A stretch of 64,000 nucleotides of DNA from Nocardia carnea (GTDB lineage: Bacteria > Actinomycetota > Actinomycetes > Mycobacteriales > Mycobacteriaceae). The DNA is taken from assembly GCF_029868325.1 (NCBI RefSeq), contig NZ_JARWNW010000251.1:1-64000 (forward strand). The letters run 5' to 3'. Each line of letters starts with the position of its first letter. Positions within the stretch are counted from its first letter, which is position 1. A program made the translations under genes and the position numbers. This document shows, piece after piece, positions 10,248 to 17,928 of this stretch. Below the pieces are notes generated by a model. That model did no database searches and had not been told where the DNA came from. It saw only the letters and a list, made by a program, of their open reading frames with translations.

Positions 10248-10954
10248 TGCCGGACACCGAGACCGCCGCAGATGAAGCGCAGCCGGCCCGCGGCTGGCGC
10301 GCACAGGTGCGCGCGCAACGCGTCCCGCTGCTGATCATCGGTGCGATCGCCCTGCTCGTGGCCGGGTTCGGCGCCGGTGTCCTGCTGGCGCCGGACACCA
10401 CCGGCGACGCCCGTCCGGCCGGGCCCGTGGACATCGGGTTCGCGCAGGATATGTCGGCGCATCACGCGCAGGCCGTGGAGATGTCCGGTATCGCGCTGAA
10501 CGGTTCCACCGACCCCGACGTCCGGCGGCTGGCCTTCGACATTCTCACCACCCAGCAGGGTCAGATCGGACGGATGCAGGGCTGGCTGCAGATGTGGGAC
10601 GCCCCGGCAACCGCCACTGGCGAGCCTATGACTTGGATGCCGCAGGAAGAGCACGGCGGTCACGGTCACGACCACGGCGGTGCGGAGAAGGCCGCGATGC
10701 CGGGCATGGCCACGACCGACGAACTCCGGCAGCTCCGCGCCGCCCGGGGCGCGCAGCTGGACACACTGTTCCTGCAGCTGATGCTGCGGCATCACCAGGG
10801 CGGGGTGCCGATGCTCGAATACGGCGCCGAACACGCCGAGACCACGGAGATCAAAACACTCGCCGGTCAGATGCTGCCCGCCCAGGAGGGCGAATCCCGG
10901 TTGATGACCACAATGCTCGCTGACCGCGGCGCCCAACCGCTACCGTTCGGGTGA
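10247..10954 (+). CDS. DUF305 family membrane-anchored protein
   Basis: 235-residue protein with a single N-terminal membrane helix (about 27-48) and an extracytoplasmic DUF305 domain. The family is a ferritin-like four-helix bundle, and its histidine/methionine motifs are visible twice. The first is DMSAHHAQAVEM (about 68-79) and the second LMLRHHQGGVPML near residue 184. Between them is a His-rich segment (EEHGGHGHDHGG) that could bind copper or another metal; metal binding is inference. Translation is coupled to the DUF3105 gene by a TAATG overlap. Family members have been linked to metal handling but no specific role is established. Confidence 0.85.
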   Translation: MPDTETAADEAQPARGWRAQVRAQRVPLLIIGAIALLVAGFGAGVLLAPDTTGDARPAGPVDIGFAQDMSAHHAQAVEMSGIALNGSTDPDVRRLAFDILTTQQGQIGRMQGWLQMWDAPATATGEPMTWMPQEEHGGHGHDHGGAEKAAMPGMATTDELRQLRAARGAQLDTLFLQLMLRHHQGGVPMLEYGAEHAETTEIKTLAGQMLPAQEGESRLMTTMLADRGAQPLPFG

Positions 10955-11047
10955 GCCGCCACCACACGTTTTGGCCCTACCGCGGCTGATGCGTTACGCT
11001 GTGGTCCGCCCGATCGACCGGACTTCCGGACCTTCGGGTGGATCCCC

Positions 11048-11120
11048 GCCCTCGTAGCTCAGGGGATAGAGCGTCTGCCTCCGGAGCAGAAGGCCGCAGG
11101 TTCGATTCCTGCCGAGGGCA
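11048..11120 (+). tRNA. tRNA-Arg (anticodon CCG)
   Basis: A 73-base cloverleaf can be folded by eye. The acceptor stem GCCCTCG pairs with CGAGGGC, followed by discriminator A. The D-arm is TAGCTCAGGGGATAGAGC, the anticodon stem TCTGC/GCAGA encloses CTCCGGA with anticodon CCG (reads CGG), and the T-loop is GGTTCGATTCC. The 3' CCA is not encoded. A strong terminator follows within five bases. Confidence 0.95.
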
Positions 11121-11124
11121 CAGC

Positions 11125-11170
11125 CGAGAAAAGCTCCTGACCGGGAAATTCCGGTCGGGAGCTTTTCTCG
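11125..11170 (+). terminator. Strong hairpin terminator after tRNA-Arg
   Basis: A 20-bp inverted repeat (11125-11144 with 11151-11170, one mismatch) encloses the six-base loop GAAATT. The distal arm contains CTTTTC, giving the descending side a short T-run. It directly follows the tRNA and faces the convergent oxidoreductase gene, so it may serve both directions. Confidence 0.75.
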
Positions 11171-11201
11171 TTCATGGCATCGGCCGGCGACAGGCCCCGG
11201 A

Positions 11202-11663
11202 TCAGCGGCGGGCCAACCGCACGACCGGGTATTCCCGGGGGGATTTCTGCTGATACTTCGCGTAGCGCGGCTGCTGTCCGGTGATGCGCTGCCAGGCCTG
11301 CGCGCGATCGTCGCCGGCCAGACGGTGCGGTGTCACCGGGACAGCCGGGCTGCCGTGCACTTCGACGGCCGCCTGCTCGGGATGGGCCATCAGGTTCACA
11401 TACCAATCGGGATCCCGCTTACCGCCGCCCGAGGCGACCACCAGCCATCCGTCGTCATCGGCGAACCAGGTGATCGGCGTTTCCCGCGGTTGCCCGCTCC
11501 GGCGGCCGGTCGTGTGCAGGATCAGCAGATCCATGCCCAGGTACTTACCGCCCTTGCGGCGGATCTTGCCGGTGGTCCGCGCGTTCATCTTCCGCTGGAA
11601 CCACAACGACAGCGCGCCGGGCGAGCCCTTCTTCTGTCCGCCCTGCTTCTGCTCCTGCGACAT
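11202..11663 (-). CDS. Deazaflavin (F420)-dependent nitroreductase family protein
   Basis: 153-residue member of the Ddn/DUF385 split-beta-barrel family, in which characterised members use coenzyme F420 or bind related flavins. Signature elements are LLILHTTGRRSGQPRETPI (core strand and cofactor phosphate region), DDDGWLVVASGGGKRDPDWYVNLMAHP, and a C-terminal segment with YAKYQQKSPREYPVVRL. The ATG start follows GGGAGGTAGGTGT; the frame is open 13 codons further upstream with no protein-like sequence. It is a monocistronic gene converging on the tRNA-Arg terminator. The substrate cannot be deduced. Confidence 0.85.
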   Translation of the reverse strand: MSQEQKQGGQKKGSPGALSLWFQRKMNARTTGKIRRKGGKYLGMDLLILHTTGRRSGQPRETPITWFADDDGWLVVASGGGKRDPDWYVNLMAHPEQAAVEVHGSPAVPVTPHRLAGDDRAQAWQRITGQQPRYAKYQQKSPREYPVVRLARR

Positions 11664-11882
11664 ACACCTACCTCCCTCTCGGTCCTGATCGTCCGGCACC
11701 ATCCGCTGGGCCCGGGCCGTTGTGCACGACGCTAGTCGCGCCGCGATGACCAGCGCTTCTCGATTCCTGACCGTTCTCGCGACCCGGTACGTACGCGCCG
11801 GTACCCGGCACCGGTCCGGTGTTTGTCATAGTCTTCCGGTGGTATCGAGGGGACCGGACAGGCGTGGGGAACGGAGAGAATA

Positions 11883-13292
11883 TTGACGCGCTGCTGCGGC
11901 CCGTCACGTCGCACCGTACTGGGTGCGCTCGGCCTCGCCGCACTGCTTCCCGTGGCCGGGCGGGCCATCGCGCAGCCGGGACCGGTTCTCGCCACCGACC
12001 TGGAAGTCGTCACGGTGACCGATACCTCCGCGGTGCTCACCTGGACCACCCGGACACCCGATGCGGCGGGCCGGCCCATTCCGGTACCCACCGACGGCGA
12101 GGTCTGGCTGGCTCCCGCCGACAGTTCGCGGCCACCCCGCCAGATCTGGGGTTCCGACGGCACGACCCCGTTCCACTACGCGCAGGTCGACGGTCTCGAA
12201 CCGGGCCGCACGTACCGTTTCGAAGCACGCGGCGCCGGAGTGCCGGCGACACCGGCGGTTTCGGCGGCCACGGGCCTACCGGGTACCCCGGAAACCAGCG
12301 GAACCTTCACCACCCTCGTACCCCCGCCCGGCCGGTTGCTGCGGACCCTGGCTCTGGCCAACGATATCCACTACGGCGAAACAGTCAGCGGTTTGGTGGC
12401 AGGCGATCTCCCGCCCGGTTTCCGGCAGGAGCCCGGCCTGCCGCCGTACCCGCAGGTGATGCTGGATGCCCTGCTCGACGATCTGCGCCGCCCCGATCGT
12501 GGCGCCGCAACCCTGCTGCTGGCCGGCGATCTGAGCGCCGAGGCCGCTCCGGAGGACCTCCGCGCGGTACGCGACCGGCTCGACCACTGGGGCAACGCGG
12601 GCACCGACTACCTCGCCGTGCGCGGCAACCACGACCGCCCGCATACGGGCGGCGAATACGCCGGCTGTCCGGCCGTTCCCGGTACCGCCGGGCATCATGA
12701 TTGCTGGAGCGATATTTTCGGACCGCGGCAACAGCTGGTCGAAGACGAACTGGGCGGTTTGCGGCTGCTCGGTCTCGACACCAGCGCGCTCGACGGGTCC
12801 GGCGGAGTGCTCGACCCCCCGCAGTTCGACCGGATGAGCGAATTGCTGCGCAACGAACCAGACCGTCCCACAATCGTTTTCGGCCACCATCCGGTCACCG
12901 TCGAGGCAGGCCTGACCAATACCGGCGGCCCCGGATTCATCCTGGACCGCGCGCACGCCCTGCGGCTCCAGCAACTGTACGAGAGGGCGCCCGGCGTTTT
13001 CCTGCAGCACAGCGGGCATACGCACCGCACCCGCCGCACCCGGCCCGATACCGCCTGTGCTGTCGAATTCCTGGAGGTCGCGGCGGTCAAGGAGTATCCC
13101 GGCGGTTACAGCCTGCTGCGGATCTACGAGGGCGGGTACACGGTGAACTTCTACAAAACCCGCACCCCGGATGCCCGCCGCTGGAGCACGCTGACCCGCG
13201 GCGAGTACCTCGGACTACTTCCCGATTACGCACTGGGCACCTTCGCCGACCGCAATCACGTTGTACTGCGCGATTTCTCGGGGTTGCGCTGA
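11883..13292 (+). CDS. Tat-exported metallophosphoesterase
   Basis: Secreted calcineurin-like phosphoesterase of 469 residues starting at TTG behind ACGGAGAGAATA. The N-terminus has a twin-arginine signal (SRRTVLGALGLAALLPVAG, about 8-26) with likely cleavage after the Ala-rich stretch. A fibronectin-type/purple-acid-phosphatase-like N-terminal beta domain follows (about 35-140). The catalytic domain shows all dimetal motifs: ANDIHYG, LLAGDLS, AVRGNHDRPH, VFGHHPV and QHSGHTHR. It probably hydrolyses phosphoesters outside the membrane; the natural substrate is unknown. It stands alone, in front of a tRNA-Cys on the other strand. Confidence 0.85.
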   Translation: MTRCCGPSRRTVLGALGLAALLPVAGRAIAQPGPVLATDLEVVTVTDTSAVLTWTTRTPDAAGRPIPVPTDGEVWLAPADSSRPPRQIWGSDGTTPFHYAQVDGLEPGRTYRFEARGAGVPATPAVSAATGLPGTPETSGTFTTLVPPPGRLLRTLALANDIHYGETVSGLVAGDLPPGFRQEPGLPPYPQVMLDALLDDLRRPDRGAATLLLAGDLSAEAAPEDLRAVRDRLDHWGNAGTDYLAVRGNHDRPHTGGEYAGCPAVPGTAGHHDCWSDIFGPRQQLVEDELGGLRLLGLDTSALDGSGGVLDPPQFDRMSELLRNEPDRPTIVFGHHPVTVEAGLTNTGGPGFILDRAHALRLQQLYERAPGVFLQHSGHTHRTRRTRPDTACAVEFLEVAAVKEYPGGYSLLRIYEGGYTVNFYKTRTPDARRWSTLTRGEYLGLLPDYALGTFADRNHVVLRDFSGLR

Positions 13293-13346
13293 AGCCGAAC
13301 CACGGCCGGAGCCGGGAACGAACCCCGGCCCCGGACGGTCGAATCG

Positions 13347-13418
13347 AGCGAGCGGCGGGAATCGAACCCGCGTGAACGGCTTTGCAGACCGTTGCCTCAA
13401 CCACTCAGCCACGCCCGC
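13347..13418 (-). tRNA. tRNA-Cys (anticodon GCA)
   Basis: On the minus strand the acceptor stem GCGGGCG pairs with CGCTCGC (one G-U), followed by discriminator U, the known identity base of tRNA-Cys. The anticodon loop CTGCAAA carries GCA, and the T-arm reads CGGGTTCGATTCCCG. CCA is not encoded. Length is 72 bases. Confidence 0.93.
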
Positions 13419-13683
13419 GTGACCAGGTGATCATCGCCGGTACGCGGCGTCGCGGGCCAGGGTTCGGATCACGCGGATCGCAATCGGGGCGCGGAGCGGA
13501 TCAGCGATCGCGGAATCCGGTCCGGGCAGCGCCCCGGCGAGAGAAGCGGCGCAGACCGTGCCGAGCGAACGTGCAGACCCTGCCGAGCACAGCCTGCAGG
13601 CGGTCGCGACGTCACCCGCGGACCACCGGCGCCGGGCCGCGCGGTGGGGTCGGCCTCCCGGGCGCCGTGCGATGATCGAACAC

Positions 13684-14226
13684 ATGTCTCGTCCCCGGCC
13701 GCTACCCCTGGACCCGATACAAGAGGCCCATCGTCAATGGGTCGGCCACGGCTGGGGCGCGGTCGCCGACGGGATGGCGGCCGTGACCTCACTGGTCCGC
13801 GCCCAGCAGATCGTCATGGCCCGGGTGGACGAGGCGCTGCGGCCGACCGGGCTCACCTTCTCGCGCTACGAGCTGCTGCAGTTGCTGAACTTCAGCACCA
13901 CCGGCGCGCTGCCGATGGCGGTGGCCAGTGCGCGGTTGCAGGTCCATCCGACCAGTGTCACCAATTCGGTGGATCGGCTCGAGGCCGCGGGCCTGGTGAA
14001 CCGGGTACCGCATCCGAACGACCGGCGCGCAACCCTGATCGAGATCACCGATGCGGGGCGTTCGCTGGTCGCCGAGGCCACCGAATACCTCAACGAGCGG
14101 GTGTTCGCCCGCCCGGAACTCCCGCCGGACCGGTTACGGACGCTGCTGCAGTTGCTGGCCGAGTTCCGGCATACCGCGGGCGACTTCGACACCGGCGAGG
14201 AACCGGCCCGCTGGCACGAACCCTGA
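13684..14226 (+). CDS. MarR family transcriptional regulator
   Basis: 180-residue winged-helix regulator. The N-terminal dimerisation helices lead into the MarR core (GLTFSRYELLQLLNFS), a recognition segment (LQVHPTSVTNSVDRLEAAGLVNRVPHP) and the wing (NDRRATLIEITDAGRSL). Such proteins usually repress neighbouring or divergent genes and respond to phenolic or lipophilic ligands. No divergently transcribed partner is obvious here, since tRNA-Cys lies upstream. The ATG at 13684 is used; an ATG four codons upstream (MIEH) is also possible and neither has a clear ribosome site. Target and ligand are unknown. Confidence 0.88.
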   Translation: MSRPRPLPLDPIQEAHRQWVGHGWGAVADGMAAVTSLVRAQQIVMARVDEALRPTGLTFSRYELLQLLNFSTTGALPMAVASARLQVHPTSVTNSVDRLEAAGLVNRVPHPNDRRATLIEITDAGRSLVAEATEYLNERVFARPELPPDRLRTLLQLLAEFRHTAGDFDTGEEPARWHEP

Positions 14227-14384
14227 GCTCCGGCAGGGTGCGCACGGGGCCGGCAAACATTGAGCGGTGAACATACCGGTCGGCCTTGTACGCCCGATCG
14301 GTAGCAAACGAATAACGGCCAGGCACCCGATCAGCAAATTTCTCGGTGATTCGGCTTGGCATCCCCGGCCGCACAGCGCACCAT

Positions 14385-15437
14385 ATGTTTATGGTGCTGG
14401 TCCTCGGGGTATCGGTGGGCTCCTCGGGAGCGCGCGCCGTACTCACCCATTCCGATCAACCGCACCTCCCGCCGATCGACCGCTGCCATATTCCCCGCCC
14501 GGCCGGTGCATCCCTGATCGACCCGGTGCTCACCGCGGTCCGGCGGATGCATACCGCCGCCCGCGAGCGTGACGAGTACATCACCGGCACCGCCGTGACC
14601 TGCCGGGACCACACACAGGTCGAACTGGTCGGTGAGGCACTGGGCACCGGCCGGGTCACCCTGGTGGACGAGCCGCTGGCTCAGCTCCGGTACCTGCGGT
14701 TCACCGAACAACTACCGGTATCGGGTTCGGTGATGCTGTTCGACCTGGGATCGTCCGGGCTCACCCTGACACAGGTGGACTGCCGCACCGATTCCGTGAT
14801 CGCCGCGGCCCAGTGCCCCGGCCTCGGCGGCGACACCTACGACGAACTGCTGTGCGAATGGCTCGACCGGGCGGGAGTGTTCACCGACGAGGCCGCCGCC
14901 GGGCGATACCGGGAAGCGCTGAGCAGCGCCCGGGTGGTCACCGCGGCCGATCCCGGCACCGCCGAACGCGCGGTGATCACGCGCAGCGATCTCACCGACC
15001 TCTGCGCCGAACCCGTGGCAGCGGCCGCCGACCTGATCCGGCGGGTCAGCGAACGATCCGAGACGCCGGCCGAAACCGTCGCCCTGCTCGGCGGCTGCGC
15101 CCGCAATCCCGGGCTACGCACCCGGCTGGCCGAACTGCTCGACCTCCCGCTGGTCTGCGACCGGGAACCGGAGTACGTCTCGGCGCGCGGGGCGCTGCTG
15201 TTCGCCGCCCAGCGGCCGGCCGCCGCAACCCGTACCGCGCATATCCGGGCGGGGGGTCAGGTGGTGCCGCTGAGCCCGCCGGTGACCGGCCGGCGCAAGG
15301 TGTATGCGGCGGCGGCCGTCACCATCGGCCTGGGCGCCACCGTGGCCGGTCTGCTCACCGCACAGAACGGTACGGCGCAACCGGCCCGCGGCACCTACGT
15401 GCCGACCGACGTTCTCGACGCCCCGCCCGCACCCTGA
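14385..15437 (+). CDS. Hsp70-fold (DnaK-like ATPase) protein with C-terminal membrane anchor
   Basis: 350-residue protein with an actin/Hsp70-type nucleotide fold. The phosphate-1-like strand (VLVLGVSVGSSGARAV) opens the protein, and the phosphate-2 motif is MLFDLGSSGLTLTQVD. A DnaK-like segment PGLGGDTYDELLCEWLDR follows, and the adenosine motif is VALLGGCARNPGLRTRL. There is no substrate-binding domain; instead a single hydrophobic helix (KVYAAAAVTIGLGATVAGLL) lies near the end with a short outside tail. This architecture, an Hsp70-like domain plus membrane helix, is common in mycolata but uncharacterised. The start is uncertain: ATG at 14385 or 14391 fits the fold, while the frame is open to 14346. 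Confidence 0.7.
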   Translation: MFMVLVLGVSVGSSGARAVLTHSDQPHLPPIDRCHIPRPAGASLIDPVLTAVRRMHTAARERDEYITGTAVTCRDHTQVELVGEALGTGRVTLVDEPLAQLRYLRFTEQLPVSGSVMLFDLGSSGLTLTQVDCRTDSVIAAAQCPGLGGDTYDELLCEWLDRAGVFTDEAAAGRYREALSSARVVTAADPGTAERAVITRSDLTDLCAEPVAAAADLIRRVSERSETPAETVALLGGCARNPGLRTRLAELLDLPLVCDREPEYVSARGALLFAAQRPAAATRTAHIRAGGQVVPLSPPVTGRRKVYAAAAVTIGLGATVAGLLTAQNGTAQPARGTYVPTDVLDAPPAP

Positions 15438-15460
15438 CCGGCCCCGGCCGCACCCCGGGA

Positions 15461-16237
15461 TCAGCGGTTGGTGAATTCGGCGGTCCGCTTGTCCACGAAC
15501 GCCGCCATCCCTTCCTTCTGGTCCGCGGTGGCGAACAGCGAGTGGAACACCCGCCGCTCGAACCGGAGCCCCTCGCTCAGGGTGGTTTCGAAGGACCGGT
15601 TCACGGCTTCCTTGGCGATCATGGCGACCGGCAGCGACATCGACGCGATGGTGCCGGCGACCTCGAGCGCGGTATCGAGCAGTTCCGCGGCAGGAACAAT
15701 CCGCGATACCAGCCCCGCGCGTTCGGCTTCCTCCGCATCCATATTGCGGCCGGTGAGCACCAGGTCCATGGCCTTGGCCTTACCGATCGCGCGGGTGAGC
15801 CGCTGCGAACCACCGATACCCGGGATAACGCCCAGCTTGATCTCCGGCTGCCCGAACTTGGCGGTATCGGCGGCGATCAGCAGATCGCAGATCATGGCCA
15901 GTTCACACCCGCCGCCCAGGGCGTACCCGCCCACGGCGGCGATGGTCGGCTTGCGGAACTGGGCCAGCCGCTCCCACCGCGCGAAGTAGTCGTCCATGAA
16001 CATGTCCATATAGGACTTGGGCTGCATTTCCTTGATATCGGCACCGGCGGCGAATGCGCGGTCCGATCCGGTGATCACCACCGCGCCGATCTCGTCATCG
16101 CGTTCGAGTTCGTCGAGGGCCGCGACCACATCGTCGAGGACCTGCGCGTTCAGTGCATTCAGCGCCTTGGGCCGGTTCAGCGTGATGAGGCCGACCTTGT
16201 CCTTACGCTCCAGCAGAATCGTCTCGAAGTCGGTCAC
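15461..16237 (-). CDS. Enoyl-CoA hydratase
   Basis: Crotonase-superfamily protein of 258 residues, the usual single-domain length, closely resembling mycobacterial EchA8. It hydrates trans-2-enoyl-CoA in beta-oxidation. Visible motifs are the CoA/oxyanion segment [12 protein letters not shown], the second oxyanion-hole segment [27 protein letters not shown] with the two catalytic glutamates in CELA and QPEIKLG, and GIGGSQRL. The start is GTG behind AGAGGATGTGCT. It is separated from the espG pair by about 100 bases on the same strand, so co-transcription is possible but there is no functional link. Confidence 0.93.
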   Translation of the reverse strand: MTDFETILLERKDKVGLITLNRPKALNALNAQVLDDVVAALDELERDDEIGAVVITGSDRAFAAGADIKEMQPKSYMDMFMDDYFARWERLAQFRKPTIAAVGGYALGGGCELAMICDLLIAADTAKFGQPEIKLGVIPGIGGSQRLTRAIGKAKAMDLVLTGRNMDAEEAERAGLVSRIVPAAELLDTALEVAGTIASMSLPVAMIAKEAVNRSFETTLSEGLRFERRVFHSLFATADQKEGMAAFVDKRTAEFTNR

Positions 16238-16339
16238 AGCACATCCTCTTCGTCGAAACGGTTACGAATATCGGTGACGATACCGTTCGGGTCTTGCGGG
16301 TCGCGGCGGCAGTCCGGCCCGGCAGGTCACCGGCGCCGG

Positions 16340-17125
16340 TCATTCACCGCTCTCCAGCCGGTGCACGATGTCGCCGATCCAGCCGTCGATCCAGCCGGTC
16401 AACTGCCGGTGATCCATTCCGGTCACCGTCTGCCGCTCCCCCACCGACCGGATCAGGTACCGCCCGTCGCCCGGCAGGTCCCGCCACAGCGCGGAGGTCT
16501 GGGTGATACCCGGTAGCCGGAAAAGCAGCCTGCTCTGCAGCACCCGCAGGTATCCGGTGCCGGTCGCCGGAGTTTCGAAAAACGTCCTGCACTCCGCGGT
16601 ACCGATGCCCGGCTCAGAACCGGACTCCACCGTGAACTCGGGTCGCGTACCCGCGCCCACGGCCGGTAGCAACCCGGCCACCGCCGCAGCCAATTCGGCG
16701 CCGGGGCATTCGATTACGTCGAAACCTCTACTGTGCTGGGTTGTTTCCCCGATGCGCTGCCGCAGGACGTAGCCCCGCGGGCCCTGGCGGACCGCGTGTA
16801 CGTAGGTGCACGATTCCGGGGTTCGCGGGTCACGTTCGTCCCAGCCGCGGGCCACCACGATCACGTCCGGCCGGGAGATCGCGCCGGTCATCTCCTCGAA
16901 CGCGGGATCCGCCCGCGCAGCCAGTGTCCGGCGCGCATCCCCCCGGGCGGCGGCGTAGGCGTCCGCGGACCGGATCCGGCTGGTGAACGTGAACGGTTTG
17001 GGTAGCTTGCCGCGGCGGAAATCATCGCAGAGGACCTTGAACTCGATATCGGTGAACAGCCAGCGGCGCGCGGCCTCCGGTGCCTCGGCGAAAATATCGC
17101 GCGCTCGGCCCGGCGCGGCCGTCAC
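16340..17125 (-). CDS. EspG family ESX secretion chaperone (second copy)
   Basis: 261-residue EspG-like protein. EspG proteins are cytosolic chaperones that bind PE-PPE type substrates and hand them to the ESX (type VII) secretion machine. Family signatures are WLFTDIEFKVLCDDF near the N-terminus, LPKPFTFTSRIRSADAY, and the C-terminal AECRTFFETPATGTGYLRV followed by LWRDLPGDGRYLIR. The GTG start overlaps the stop of the first espG as GTGA, behind GGGAGGACGA; the frame upstream of it is a shadow. The two copies share the same motifs at the same spacing, indicating tandem duplication. No ESX core gene is in the window, so the partner secretion system is encoded elsewhere. Confidence 0.88.
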   Translation of the reverse strand: MTAAPGRARDIFAEAPEAARRWLFTDIEFKVLCDDFRRGKLPKPFTFTSRIRSADAYAAARGDARRTLAARADPAFEEMTGAISRPDVIVVARGWDERDPRTPESCTYVHAVRQGPRGYVLRQRIGETTQHSRGFDVIECPGAELAAAVAGLLPAVGAGTRPEFTVESGSEPGIGTAECRTFFETPATGTGYLRVLQSRLLFRLPGITQTSALWRDLPGDGRYLIRSVGERQTVTGMDHRQLTGWIDGWIGDIVHRLESGE

Positions 17126-17928
17126 TCGTCCTCCCGGTTCCATTCCAACCGCGACATCACGAAGGCGACCTGCTCGCCGACCCATCTCACCATCTCGTCG
17201 GTACCCGATCCCGCCACCACCGGCGCCGGATGATCCAGCGGGATCACATAGCGGCCGTCGGCCGGCAGATCACGCCACAACACCCCCATATCGATCCGGC
17301 CACGCGGACCGAATTTCGAGCGCCCCTGATACACCCGGATATATCCGCTGCGGGTGGCCGGGGTTTCGAAGAAAGCCTTGGCTCGATAGGTGTCGTCGTC
17401 CTCGGGTTCGTCGTTGTCCGACACCATCGAAATGCTCGGTGCGAAGCTGCTTTCCCCGCCGGACTCCGACGAGCTCTGCGGGAGCGGGATATCCGGCAAC
17501 CGACCGGATCCCGCGAAAGGCAGGCCGGCGAGCACCGCATCTCCCAGCGATTCCGGATGGCAAGTGGTGACGTCGAAACCCCCACTGTGTGCCATGGTCT
17601 CCCCCGGCCGCTGCGAGATCAGATAGCCGCGGGCGCCGCGGCGTACTGCCAGCATACGGGTCCGCTCCGCGGGATTGTCGAAATCGCCGTCGGTCCAGGC
17701 TTGCGCTGCGATGTAGACATCCGGTTTGTCCAGCGCTTTGCCGAGTTCGTCCAGATCCGCATCGGCCAGCCGCAGCAACCGCCCGCGAATATCCGCCTTC
17801 GCCATTTCGTAGTCGTTCTCCGGCCGGATCCGGCTGGTGAACGTGAAGGGCCGCGGCAGGTGCGGCTGGCCGTGCTTCTCACACAGCACCTTGAACTCCA
17901 GGTCGGTGAGCTCCCAACTACGGTTCAC
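17122..17928 (-). CDS. EspG family ESX secretion chaperone (first copy)
   Basis: 268-residue EspG-like chaperone with the same skeleton as its downstream neighbour: WELTDLEFKVLCEKHG, LPRPFTFTSRIRPENDY, FDVTTCHPESLGDAVLAGL, AKAFFETPATRSGYIRVYQG, VLWRDLPADGRYVIP. It differs in the middle by a Ser/Glu/Asp-rich acidic loop (about 150-180), which could select a different substrate. The GTG start overlaps the stop of the EspB-like gene (GTGA), so chaperone and presumed client are translated in tight stoichiometry. The likely client is the adjacent EspB-like PE-PPE-type protein; this is inferred from context, not shown. Confidence 0.9.
   Translation of the reverse strand: MNRSWELTDLEFKVLCEKHGQPHLPRPFTFTSRIRPENDYEMAKADIRGRLLRLADADLDELGKALDKPDVYIAAQAWTDGDFDNPAERTRMLAVRRGARGYLISQRPGETMAHSGGFDVTTCHPESLGDAVLAGLPFAGSGRLPDIPLPQSSSESGGESSFAPSISMVSDNDEPEDDDTYRAKAFFETPATRSGYIRVYQGRSKFGPRGRIDMGVLWRDLPADGRYVIPLDHPAPVVAGSGTDEMVRWVGEQVAFVMSRLEWNREDE

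Noticed and set aside
13300..13325. Weak inverted repeat after the metallophosphoesterase considered as a terminator
   Set aside because: Only about six base pairs (GCCGGG/CCCGGC type) with no T-run; frequent by chance in such GC-rich sequence.
13431..13685. 84-codon minus frame between tRNA-Cys and the MarR gene
   Set aside because: Arg/Ala-rich composition, no ribosome site, and overlap with the MarR start.
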